Positions 5,910-12,903 of a stretch of DNA of 14,631 nucleotides are shown in pieces. The DNA is taken from the NCBI GenBank assembly GCA_031403315.1, contig JANNTD010000392.1:1-14631 (forward strand), written 5' to 3'. This DNA is from DASYDU01 sp031403315 (lineage in GTDB: Bacteria > Planctomycetota > Planctomycetia > Pirellulales > Lacipirellulaceae). The notes under the pieces were generated by a model. The model worked only from the letters and a program-made list of their open reading frames with translations, was not told where the DNA came from and did not search any database. Position numbers and translations under genes: made by a program. Every line of letters starts with the position of its first letter. The first letter of the stretch is position 1.

Positions 5910-7679
5910 TTATTCCTTAATAATATCCCGCACCGTCATGCCGGTCGGGATCATCGGGAGCACGTGCTCTTGATAGGGGACTTCGACGTCGAGCACGTAC
6001 GGGCCATCGTACTCGATCATTTCCTTGAGTGCCGGCACCAGGTCGGCCTTGTTGCGGACGTAGGCCGCGCCGCAGCCGTAGCCCTTGGCGATTTGGACGA
6101 AGTTCGGGTAGCGCTCCTTCGGGCCGAGGCCGTCGCCTTTGCCGACCGCTTCGGGATCGTCGATCGGGCGGAGATAGGTGTGGGCCCGATTGCCTTGCAT
6201 GAAGCGATCTTCCCACTGCACCACCATGCCGAGGTGCTGGTTGTTGAGGAGCAGCACCTTTACCGGCAGCTTCTCGCAGAAGCAGGTGGCGAGCTCCTGG
6301 ATGTTCATCTGGAAGCTGCCGTCGCCGTCGATGTCGATCACGAGCCGGCCGGGGAATTGGCTTTGCACACCCATCGCGGCGGGCAGGCCGAAGCCCATCG
6401 TGCCCAGGCCGCTCGAGGAGAGGAACGTCCGCGGCTTGGTGAACTTGTAATACTGGGCGGCCCACATCTGGTGTTGACCCACGCCCACCGTGATCACCGG
6501 GTCCAGTGCATGCGTTAACTTGTAGAGTTCGCTGATCGCGTGCTGCTGCGTGATGCCGGGAAAATCCTGGTTGTAGTGGAACGGGTTCTCCACGCGCCAC
6601 TTGTCGCACTGCTCGACCCAAGCTGAGATGTCCTCGGGCTTCTCGACGATCTTGTTGAGCTCTGCCAGTGCGTACTTCACGTCGCTGCACACGGGGATGT
6701 GGGCCGGCTTGTTCTTGTTCAGCTCCGAGGCATCGATGTCGATATGCACGATCTTGCCGTGCTTACAGAACTCTTCGACCTTGCCCGTGACGCGGTCGTC
6801 GAACCGCACGCCCAGCGCGATCAGCAAATCGGCCTGCTCCACGGCGTAATTCGCATACACCGAGCCGTGCATGCCGAGCATGTCGAGGCATTGCGGGTGC
6901 CCGGCCGGGAAGGCGCCGAGGCCCATCACGGTCATCGTGACGGGGATGCCGGTCTTCTTGGCCAGCGTGCGAAGCTCCTCGCTCGCTTCGCCGCTGATGA
7001 TGCCGCCGCCGGCGTAGATCATCGGCCGCTTCGCGAGCTTGATCGCCGCGGCAATCTGCTTGATCTGCTCGGGCCTGGCTTTCGGGTTCTCCTGCTTGAA
7101 TCCGGGCAGGTCGACCGGGCTGTCGTAGTCGGGCACCGTCTTGGCCTGCTGCACGTCTTTCGGCATGTCGATCAGCACGGGGCCGGGCCGGCCCGTCGTG
7201 GCGATGATGAACGCCTCTTTCACGACGCGGGCGATGTCGTTCACGTCGGTCACGAGGTAGTGGTGCTTCGTGATGCCGCGGCAAACTTCGACGATCGGCG
7301 TCTCTTGGAAGGCGTCGTTGCCGATCCAGTAGGTTGGCACCTGGCCGGTGATGGCGATCAGCGGGATGCTGTCGAGTTTGGCGTCGGCGATCGCGGTGAC
7401 GAGATTCGTCGCGCCGGGACCGCTGGTGGCCATGGCGACGCCCACCTTGCCCGTGCTGCGGGCGATACCTTGGGCGGCGAACGCACCGCCTTGTTCGTGG
7501 CGCGGCAGGACCGTGCGGAGTTGGTCGGCGAACCGTGTGAGCGCCTGATGCAGCGGCATGCTGCAGCCGCCCGGATAGGCGAAGATCGTGTCGACGCCGT
7601 GGTTCACTAGCGATTGGACCAGGATGTCCGCACCGCTAATGACGTCTTGTTTGGTCTTGGGCTGGGTCGCTGTGGCCAC
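5910..7679 (-). CDS. ilvB: Acetolactate synthase, large (catalytic) subunit
   Basis: A ThDP-dependent enzyme that condenses two pyruvates to 2-acetolactate, or pyruvate with 2-oxobutyrate, the first common step of valine, leucine and isoleucine synthesis in the cytoplasm. At 589 residues it has the normal size. The activating glutamate is E62 in LPRHEQGGAF; FAD-site residues include RFDDRVTGK (292-300); the ThDP/Mg motif is GDGSFQMNIQEL (452-463) closing with NN at 479-480; and MVVQWEDRFMQGNRAHTYL (485-503) is typical of true AHAS rather than of pyruvate oxidase or the fermentative AlsS. A short insertion, DDPEAVGKGDGLGPKE, follows. The start is the GTG at 7679; no nearby ATG fits. No regulatory subunit (ilvN/ilvH) lies next to it. 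A likely promoter stands about 110 nt upstream. Confidence 0.97.
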   Translation of the reverse strand: MATATQPKTKQDVISGADILVQSLVNHGVDTIFAYPGGCSMPLHQALTRFADQLRTVLPRHEQGGAFAAQGIARSTGKVGVAMATSGPGATNLVTAIADAKLDSIPLIAITGQVPTYWIGNDAFQETPIVEVCRGITKHHYLVTDVNDIARVVKEAFIIATTGRPGPVLIDMPKDVQQAKTVPDYDSPVDLPGFKQENPKARPEQIKQIAAAIKLAKRPMIYAGGGIISGEASEELRTLAKKTGIPVTMTVMGLGAFPAGHPQCLDMLGMHGSVYANYAVEQADLLIALGVRFDDRVTGKVEEFCKHGKIVHIDIDASELNKNKPAHIPVCSDVKYALAELNKIVEKPEDISAWVEQCDKWRVENPFHYNQDFPGITQQHAISELYKLTHALDPVITVGVGQHQMWAAQYYKFTKPRTFLSSSGLGTMGFGLPAAMGVQSQFPGRLVIDIDGDGSFQMNIQELATCFCEKLPVKVLLLNNQHLGMVVQWEDRFMQGNRAHTYLRPIDDPEAVGKGDGLGPKERYPNFVQIAKGYGCGAAYVRNKADLVPALKEMIEYDGPYVLDVEVPYQEHVLPMIPTGMTVRDIIKE

Positions 7680-7790
7680 GGCAAATCTCGGTTGGGTTGG
7701 AAGCGGAATGAATCGTTATCTCGGCAGGTTGGGAGGAGTGACACGCGAGCCCTAGCCCGGTTCGCCCGCCGGCCGACCGTAAACCTATCT

Positions 7791-7819
7791 ATGGTAGGCG
7801 GTTCGGCCGCGAAACTCAA
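7791..7819 (-). promoter_or_regulatory. Probable sigma-70-type promoter of ilvB
   Basis: Read on the minus strand, TTGAGT (7819-7814) and TACCAT (7796-7791) are separated by exactly 17 nt, and each matches the consensus at four of six positions. The implied leader to the ilvB GTG is roughly 105 nt. I see no attenuator or leader peptide rich in branched-chain codons. Confidence 0.5.
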
Positions 7820-7847
7820 GCTTTTCCAGACCGCGGGTGGGATCGCT

Positions 7848-7933
7848 GTAGGGTGGGTCGAGTGACACGAGACCCACGAAAGTCGCCGCAAAATGGCAAA
7901 ATGGTGGGTCTCGTGAAACTCGGCTCACCCTAC
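7848..7933. repeat. Inverted-repeat element, gtagggtgggt family
   Basis: The 30-nt left arm 7848-7877 (gtagggtgggtcgagtgaca and on) pairs with 7904-7933 at 26 of 30 positions, with a 26-nt loop containing two aaatgg units. It lies 14 nt downstream of the stop codon of the 72-aa protein gene and about 30 nt upstream of the ilvB promoter. It could end the transcript of the former or simply be an inserted repeat. There is no T-tract. Confidence 0.85.
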
Positions 7934-7947
7934 GCCTACGACTTAAC

Positions 7948-8166
7948 TTAGGCCGCCACCCGCCGCGGAATCGTGAACGAATAGATCACCACGACGGCAC
8001 CACCCCCGATCAGACTCCAGGGAGCCCAATCCGGCGGCACGATCTCTTGCTTAAGGCCCGCCTCGTGGGCCACTTCGGGCTTCAGCACTGCTCGCTCGAC
8101 CGCCAGCGCCTGAACGCCAAACAGACACACGTACACGCCAACCGCCAAGAAGAACGATCGCCACAT
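7948..8166 (-). CDS. 72-residue membrane protein, function unknown
   Basis: The N-terminal helix (about 4-22, SFFLAVGVYVCLFGVQALAV) could be a membrane anchor or signal segment. A polar middle follows (ERAVLKPEVAHEAGLKQEIVPP), then a second helix (about 50-66, SLIGGGAVVVIYSFTI) and a basic end PRRVAA. The PPDWAPWSLIGGGAVVVIYS segment looks conserved among planctomycete relatives, by my recollection. The start is supported by GGAG at 8176-8179 (minus strand), 9 nt before the ATG. Two TAA codons close the frame in quick succession. The gene stands between ilvB and the divergent symporter. No role can be assigned. Confidence 0.7.
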   Translation of the reverse strand: MWRSFFLAVGVYVCLFGVQALAVERAVLKPEVAHEAGLKQEIVPPDWAPWSLIGGGAVVVIYSFTIPRRVAA

Positions 8167-8522
8167 CGCATGGCACTCCGATTACGAAACCAGCGGACCG
8201 AACCAGCGGTCCATCGGCCAATACCGTCCGTCGATCAATATCGACGCGCTCGCTCCGCCGCCTGTAGCGACCGCCGCATTAGCGCGACTTGGCCGGTTTT
8301 AGCGAACGAAACGGTTCGACGTCGTCCAGCGAAAACTCTCGTCGTAGCGGCCGGGAAAGGGATCCGCTCGCCGCGTCGCACCAAGGCGCCGGCGGAGTTG
8401 CGAACCGTCTGGCGGCCGGTTAGACTAATTCCGCAATTCCAGCGCCCGGCTGTAAGAATTGCGTCGGATCCAGCTCTTTCTCTCTCATTCTCGGCTTCGG
8501 TCTTCTCTCGAAAGGCGGCGGC
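8167..8522. other. Divergent intergenic region between the 72-aa gene and the symporter
   Basis: About 355 nt with no credible gene. It holds a 6-bp perfect hairpin gtcgatcaatatcgac (8230-8245), two direct copies of accagcgg near 8191 and 8204 that also give a short ggacc/ggtcc hairpin, and a possible symporter promoter at 8398-8426. Confidence 0.55.
8398..8426 (+). promoter_or_regulatory. Possible sigma-70-type promoter of the symporter gene
   Basis: TTGCGA (8398-8403) and TAGACT (8421-8426) are separated by 17 nt, four of six matches each, about 97 nt before the ATG. This is a consensus match only. Confidence 0.4.
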
Positions 8523-10304
8523 ATGACAGCGCTCGATTGGGCAGTGGTCGGTGGGTATTTCGCACTCATCCTGGGCCTGGCGTGGTGGGTCATCCTGCAG
8601 AACAAGGACACCGCAACCGACTACTTCCTCGCCGACCGCCAACTCGGCTGGTTCGTCGTCGGGGCGTCGATCTTCGCGTCGAACATCGGCTCGGAACACT
8701 TGGTGGGGCTGGCCGGCTCCGGGGCCACGAGCGGCGTCGCCCTCGCGCATTACGAACTGCACGCCTGGTGTTTGCTCGTCTTGGCGTGGGTAATGATCCC
8801 GTTCTACATGCGGTCCAAAGTCTTCACGATGCCCGAGTTCCTCGAGCGGCGGTTTTCGCCCTCGGCGCGGACGCTGCTCTCGGTGATCTCGCTGGTGGCC
8901 TATGTGATCACCAAAATTGCGGTCGGCATCTATGCCGGCGGAATCGTCTCGGCCACGCTGCTCCCGGATTGGCATCTCACCATCGGCCCGATGGAGCTCG
9001 ACAGCTTCTGGATCGGCTCGGTGCTGGTGGTGCTGCTCACGGGCCTGTACACGGTGCTCGGCGGCATGCGAGCCGTCGCCTACACCGAGGCGCTGCAGAC
9101 GATCATCCTGATCATCGGCTCAGCGCTCGTGACGATCTATGGCCTCAAGGCCGTGGGCGGCTGGGGCGAGCTCCGCAACATCGTCGGCTCCGAGATGTTC
9201 AACCTTTGGAAGCCGGTCGTGCCCGAGGGAGGCTTGTATTGGGAGCCGATCAAGGAAGTGGCCGCCAACGGTGACGTGGTCCGTCAGGCTTGGTACTTCA
9301 ATGGCAACTATCCCTGGCTCGGCATGTTATTCTGCGCTCCGATCATCGGCCTCTGGTACTGGTGCACCGACCAGTACATCGTGCAGCGGGCGCTGGGTGC
9401 GAAAAACGAGACGCACGCCCGCCGTGGCTCGATTTTTGCTTCGTACTTGAAGCTGCTCCCCGTGTTCATTTTCATCATACCTGGCATCATCTGCCTGGCA
9501 CTCGCCAAGCAAGGGAGCTTTGAGGCCCTGACACCGCTGGTGGACGCCGACGGCAAAGCCATTGCCCGCGAGGCCCAAGCTGCATTTCCGCTGATGGTGA
9601 AGCACGTGCTCCCCGAAGGCATTCGCGGGGCCGTCGTCGCCGGCCTCTTGGCCGCGCTGATGAGCTCGCTTGCCGGGGCCTTCAACGCTTCGTCCACGCT
9701 GTTCACGATCGACCTCTATAAGAAGAGAAACCCCAACGCGTCCGATAGCCGCCTGGTCTGGGTCGGCCGCATGGCCACCATCGCCATGACGATCATCGCG
9801 CTCGTCTGGATTCCCGTGATCCGCAATGCGCCACGCGGACTGTACGACTATCTGCAGGGCATCCAGGGCTACCTCGCGCCGCCGATCTTCGTCGTGTTCT
9901 TCCTCGGCGTGTTCTGGAAGCGGCTTAACGCGGCCGGCTGCATGGCCGCGCTCATCGTCGGCTTCCTGATGGGCATGTTCCGCCTGGCGGTCGACACGCC
10001 GATCACGCTCGGCGTGAAAGGTTTCGAAAACGGCTACACGCCGGATTCGTTCCTCTGGATCGTCAACAACATCTACTTCCAGTACTACAGCCTGTTGATC
10101 TTCCTGGTTTCGTCCACGGTGATGATCGTCGTGAGCTTCCTCACGGCTGCGCCCTCGCCGGCTCAGATCCAAGGCCTGACCTACGGCACCGTGACCGAAG
10201 CGCAAAATCGCGAGACCCGCGAAAGCTGGTCCGCCATCGACGTCATCACCTCCTGCGTCGTAATGGCGGCAATCGTCGCGGCCTACGTCTATTTCAGCGG
10301 GTAA
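8523..10304 (+). CDS. SGLT-like sodium:solute symporter (SSS family)
   Basis: A 593-residue multi-pass membrane protein that should import a sugar, polyol or similar solute with Na+. Near the N-terminus, YFLADRQLGWFVVGASIFAS (34-53) and NIGSEHLVGLAGSGA (54-68) match the SGLT-type NIGSGHFVGLAGTGA region. The SSF signature is GGMRAVAYTEALQTIILIIG (180-199). WYWCTDQYIVQRALGAKN is also typical of the SGLT branch, and LMSSLAGAFNASSTLFTIDLY carries the serines of the second sodium site. The pattern is closer to glucose/myo-inositol carriers than to PutP or PanF, but the substrate is not determinable. AAAGG at 8511-8515 stands 7 nt before the ATG. Its 3' end overlaps the convergent CDGSH gene by 16 nt. 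Confidence 0.94.
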   Translation: MTALDWAVVGGYFALILGLAWWVILQNKDTATDYFLADRQLGWFVVGASIFASNIGSEHLVGLAGSGATSGVALAHYELHAWCLLVLAWVMIPFYMRSKVFTMPEFLERRFSPSARTLLSVISLVAYVITKIAVGIYAGGIVSATLLPDWHLTIGPMELDSFWIGSVLVVLLTGLYTVLGGMRAVAYTEALQTIILIIGSALVTIYGLKAVGGWGELRNIVGSEMFNLWKPVVPEGGLYWEPIKEVAANGDVVRQAWYFNGNYPWLGMLFCAPIIGLWYWCTDQYIVQRALGAKNETHARRGSIFASYLKLLPVFIFIIPGIICLALAKQGSFEALTPLVDADGKAIAREAQAAFPLMVKHVLPEGIRGAVVAGLLAALMSSLAGAFNASSTLFTIDLYKKRNPNASDSRLVWVGRMATIAMTIIALVWIPVIRNAPRGLYDYLQGIQGYLAPPIFVVFFLGVFWKRLNAAGCMAALIVGFLMGMFRLAVDTPITLGVKGFENGYTPDSFLWIVNNIYFQYYSLLIFLVSSTVMIVVSFLTAAPSPAQIQGLTYGTVTEAQNRETRESWSAIDVITSCVVMAAIVAAYVYFSG

Positions 10305-10525
10305 CCCGCGACCGGCGGCGCGGGCGCTTCGTCCGACTCGAAGCCGCAGCTCTTGTGCGCGCCGTCGCAGAAGGGACGGCGGGCCGAATGGCCGCAGCGG
10401 CAGAGCGCGATCGCCGGCTTGTCGGCCGGGATCGTAAACGACTGGCCGCGTGAGTCGACCAACTCGAACGGACCCTCGATCACCAGCGGCCCGTTGGGAC
10501 GCATGCGAATTTTCACCTCGGCCAT
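10289..10525 (-). CDS. CDGSH iron-sulfur domain protein
   Basis: This 78-residue soluble protein should bind a redox-active [2Fe-2S] cluster through three cysteines and one histidine. The motif is complete: C42-R-C44-GHSARRPF-C53-DGA-H57, followed by KSCGF. Before it, the segment IRMRPNGPLVIEGPFELVDS is the usual strand-rich lead of bacterial CDGSH proteins. The start at 10525 is fixed by a perfect AAGGAG (10531-10536 on the minus strand) 5 nt before the ATG. The gene lies 91 nt downstream of the anti-sigma gene on the same strand, with a hairpin element in between, so it may be the third gene of the sigma operon. Its last 16 nt overlap the 3' end of the symporter gene. Confidence 0.94.
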   Translation of the reverse strand: MAEVKIRMRPNGPLVIEGPFELVDSRGQSFTIPADKPAIALCRCGHSARRPFCDGAHKSCGFESDEAPAPPVAGYPLK

Positions 10526-10530
10526 GTGCG

Positions 10531-10536
10531 CTCCTT
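10531..10536 (-). promoter_or_regulatory. Consensus Shine-Dalgarno of the CDGSH gene
   Basis: AAGGAG on the minus strand, 5 nt from the ATG. It is the strongest ribosome-binding site in the window and stands directly beside the base of the hairpin element at 10541-10639. Confidence 0.85.
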
Positions 10537-10540
10537 CAAG

Positions 10541-10639
10541 AATTGATGATTGTCGATTGATGATTGATGATTTTCGGACAGGCATCGCGGGGGCGAATGC
10601 TGTCCCCAATCATCAATCATCGTTCATCAATCTTCAATC
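10541..10639. repeat. Hairpin element between the anti-sigma and CDGSH genes (gattgatgatt family)
   Basis: The arms 10541-10572 (aattgatgattgtcgattga and on) and 10608-10639 are reverse complements at 26 of 32 positions; the innermost 14 pair without mismatch. Inside, ggacaggcatcgc pairs imperfectly with gcgaatgctgtcc, so nearly the whole 99 nt can fold as one long hairpin. The right arm encodes the last residues (LKIDER) and stop codon of the anti-sigma gene. The left arm ends 4 nt before the Shine-Dalgarno of the CDGSH gene. Confidence 0.88.
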
Positions 10640-12080
10640 CCTCTTCCGCCGACGGTGAAGTGGCTGGCTCGGAAGTGGCGGGGATGGGGGAAGCAGGGCC
10701 CGATGCAGGCGGCTGTTCGGCCGAAAGTATGAACAGCACCTGCAGCATCTCGGCCTTCGTGGCGAGTTTTTGCATCGCCCGGCGGGCCACGTTTTGATTC
10801 AACTCGCCGCGCAGATTGTCGGCGGCCGCCCCGGCTGGCTGTTGATATCCGCTCGTCGCTTCGGCTCCGAAGGTCGGAGCCGCTTCCTGATTCGTGGCGT
10901 ACTCTTGCCCAGCCGCTTGCGGGGCGACGCGCACCGCCCGACCCTGGTTGGCGACGCTGGACGTACTCCGGCTGAGAAACTGCCGCGCACGTCCACTCTC
11001 GTCGGCACTCTCGTCGGCACTCTCGTCGGCATTCTCGTCGGCCAAATAGCGGTCGATCTCGACCCGGCCGCGATCGGTCGGATAGTACAAATTGTTGTTC
11101 GGTGCGAGTTCGACCTTTTGTTGTCGCGGAACCACGCCATGGTTGTACCGCTTCAAGTCCTCGGCCGGCCGCTCGGCAGCCCGAGACTGCTGATTCGCCG
11201 CGAGCTCATCGTCGACGGCGATGCCCAGGTAATTGCTCCGGTCGGCGTCCAGCTCGGCCATGCAAGCTAGGATTTGTGCCGGTGCGGCTTCGACCAACAC
11301 CACGTCAATGTCTGAAGGCTCCGCAGATTTCTCCTCCTCGGCGGCTGGTGCCTCGACCTCGATCGAATTCCGCGCGAAGACGGCGTCGATCGAGCGATTC
11401 TGCAGAGCTTCCGGCTTCACGTTCACGTGCACCACGAGCAAGTCTTCGCCCGCCGCGCTCACAACTGTCGACGCGTCCATTTCGGCGCTGGCACCAGCCG
11501 CTCCGCCAATTGAGTCTGCGCGACCGGAGACGCTCCCAGGCGCGGAAACTGCCACTGGGGGTGAAGCGGCCGGCGCCGCCGCAATTTCGTCGACGGATTC
11601 TTTCGCTTTGTCGGTGGATCGCATCTCAAGCGGCGATGAACGATCTCCCGACACGTGCGACTCCCGCCGCGCGACCTCGCCGGGCAGGTCCCGATTCCGC
11701 CCCGGCTCGCGCACGAACACCATCAGCATCAGCCCGGCCGCGAGCGCCGCACCGGCCCAGAACCAGGCCCGCTTCGATCGTCCGAAGGGAATTCTGCGGA
11801 CCACTTCGTTCAGCCCGCCTGCTGAAGCCCGCTCGTCGGGAACGAGCATCGCCCGCTCGGCCCTACGCAACACAGTCTCGCGCAGATCGGCTCCAAGCGT
11901 CGCCCGCGGCAACTCTTTCATCGCCCGCGACACCGACCGCAACTCCTCCAACAACTGTCGCGCCCGCGGATCGGCCGCCAAACGCTCCTCGACGCGCGCA
12001 CGTTCCTCGGGCGTCAACTCGTCATCGAGATACGCACTCAGCAACTCGTCGTCAAAATCACCAGTTTCAAAACCAGGCAT
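10617..12080 (-). CDS. Membrane anti-sigma factor paired with the upstream ECF sigma factor
   Basis: 487 residues. The N-terminal anti-sigma domain (about 10-55) reads DDELLSAYLDDELTPEERAR, then VEERLAADPRARQLLEEL. The zinc ligands (HxxxCxxC) of the usual ZAS domain are absent, so it belongs to the non-zinc kind. A transmembrane helix (about 105-123, AWFWAGAALAAGLMLMVFV) separates it from a long, low-complexity, presumably periplasmic part. A small folded module at about 214-290 contains LLVVHVNVKPEALQNRSIDA and VVLVEAAPAQILACMAELDA; a conserved-looking MLQVLFILS lies near 445-453. In residues 347-362, ADEN is followed by three ADES copies, encoded by a 12-bp tandem repeat. The gene lies 71 nt downstream of the sigma gene, as expected for a sequestering partner. 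The final residues KIDER come from a repeat arm. Confidence 0.82.
   Translation of the reverse strand: MPGFETGDFDDELLSAYLDDELTPEERARVEERLAADPRARQLLEELRSVSRAMKELPRATLGADLRETVLRRAERAMLVPDERASAGGLNEVVRRIPFGRSKRAWFWAGAALAAGLMLMVFVREPGRNRDLPGEVARRESHVSGDRSSPLEMRSTDKAKESVDEIAAAPAASPPVAVSAPGSVSGRADSIGGAAGASAEMDASTVVSAAGEDLLVVHVNVKPEALQNRSIDAVFARNSIEVEAPAAEEEKSAEPSDIDVVLVEAAPAQILACMAELDADRSNYLGIAVDDELAANQQSRAAERPAEDLKRYNHGVVPRQQKVELAPNNNLYYPTDRGRVEIDRYLADENADESADESADESGRARQFLSRSTSSVANQGRAVRVAPQAAGQEYATNQEAAPTFGAEATSGYQQPAGAAADNLRGELNQNVARRAMQKLATKAEMLQVLFILSAEQPPASGPASPIPATSEPATSPSAEEGLKIDER
10995..11042. repeat. 12-bp tandem repeat, four units, inside the anti-sigma gene
   Basis: The unit actctcgtcggc occurs three times exactly (10995-11030), and a fourth time as attctcgtcggc (11031-11042). 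It is in frame and encodes Ala-Asp-Glu-Ser (Asn in the unit that differs). Exact unit identity points to recent expansion by slippage. Confidence 0.93.
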
Positions 12081-12091
12081 TACAATTCTTC

Positions 12092-12163
12092 TTGACAGGA
12101 TTTACAGCATCGACAGGATAAACATTCGAGGTCGAATCCTGTCGATCCTGTTTATCCCGTCAA
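12092..12163. repeat. Hairpin element between the sigma and anti-sigma genes (gacaggat family)
   Basis: The arms 12092-12119 (ttgacaggatttacagcatc and on) and 12136-12163 are reverse complements at 24 of 28 positions, and the loop contains a further palindrome, attcga-gg-tcgaat (12124-12137). Each arm is made of acaggat-like subrepeats. The right arm carries the last three codons (Leu-Thr-Gly) and the TAA of the sigma gene. The left arm stops 11 nt before the anti-sigma ATG. Confidence 0.9.
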
Positions 12164-12820
12164 ATTTATTTCTACGATCGGCGCCAATCGGTCACGCAGC
12201 TCCAACCGCGCGCGGAACAGTCGGCTGCGGACGGTGCCGACCGGCAGTTCCAAAATCTCCGCAATCTGTTCGTACTTGCAGCCGTCCAGCTCTCGTAGCA
12301 CGATCACCTCGCGATGCTCGGCGCATAGCTCTGCCAGCGCCCGCTGCACCAGCGTCGCCCGCTCACTCATGTCCAGCCGCGCTTCCGGCGGCGGCTGCAT
12401 GTCGACCGGCTCACGGCCGCGATCGGTGCGTTCCTCGTCGAGCGACCGGGTCGGGCGTTGTCGGCGGGCGTGACTCATGGCCGTGTTGAACGCGATGCGA
12501 TACAACCAAGTATAGAACGCACTCGAGCCGCGAAACGTGTCGAGCTTCACAAACGCCTGGACGAACGCATCCTGGACCGCGTCGCGCGCATCCTCGGCCG
12601 AACCGAGCAAGCGTAGCAAACTGTTATACAGCCGATCCTGGTACCGCAGCACGAGCTCGCCGAACGCCGCCGGCTCGCCGGCCAAGGTGCGGCCGATGAG
12701 CTGGGCGTCCGCGACCGCAGAATCATCGCGTGAGGCGTGGTCGCTCAAATCGCGTCTCGTTCCAATAGATGCGCACCGGGCCGGAAAAGTTCCCGCAATG
12801 GGTTCCGGCATTTGGGCCAT
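12152..12820 (-). CDS. ECF-family RNA polymerase sigma factor
   Basis: Up to 222 residues. Region sigma-2 (about 52-120) includes VLRYQDRLYNSLLRLLGSAE, DAVQDAFVQAFVKLDTFRG and FYTWLYRIAFNTAMSHARR, the last covering -10 recognition. A charged linker follows (121-150). Region sigma-4 (about 155-212) has REVIVLRELDGCKYEQIAEI and the helix-turn-helix LELPVGTVRSRLFRARLELR, which reads the -35 element. This is a group 4 (ECF) sigma with no sigma-3 domain, and its anti-sigma factor is encoded next. The start is open: the ATG at 12820 gives a 24-residue lead unlike the family, while a TTG at 12748 (LSDHASRDD) would match the common N-terminus better. No clear promoter was identified. Its stop codon lies inside a repeat arm. 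Confidence 0.93.
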   Translation of the reverse strand: MAQMPEPIAGTFPARCASIGTRRDLSDHASRDDSAVADAQLIGRTLAGEPAAFGELVLRYQDRLYNSLLRLLGSAEDARDAVQDAFVQAFVKLDTFRGSSAFYTWLYRIAFNTAMSHARRQRPTRSLDEERTDRGREPVDMQPPPEARLDMSERATLVQRALAELCAEHREVIVLRELDGCKYEQIAEILELPVGTVRSRLFRARLELRDRLAPIVEINLTG

Positions 12821-12903
12821 TGTTCCGGATTTTCCGCCCCTTTGTCAAACTCAGCAATTCCGGTCCAATAGCAGTACGACGTGCCGGCCTAGCTGGTTCG
12901 GAG

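Noticed and set aside
9327..10205. Long minus-strand frame opposite the symporter gene
   Set aside because: It is rich in Arg, Asp and His as expected of an antisense shadow of a GC-rich membrane protein gene; it has no domain or plausible start.
10995..11042. CRISPR-like repeat
   Set aside because: The units are 12 bp, directly adjacent with no spacers, and in frame inside a gene.
12821..12900. Promoter upstream of the sigma gene (TTGACA and GGAA-like boxes)
   Set aside because: TTGACA is present on the minus strand, but no acceptable -10 lies at the right distance, and ECF-type boxes cannot be separated from chance.
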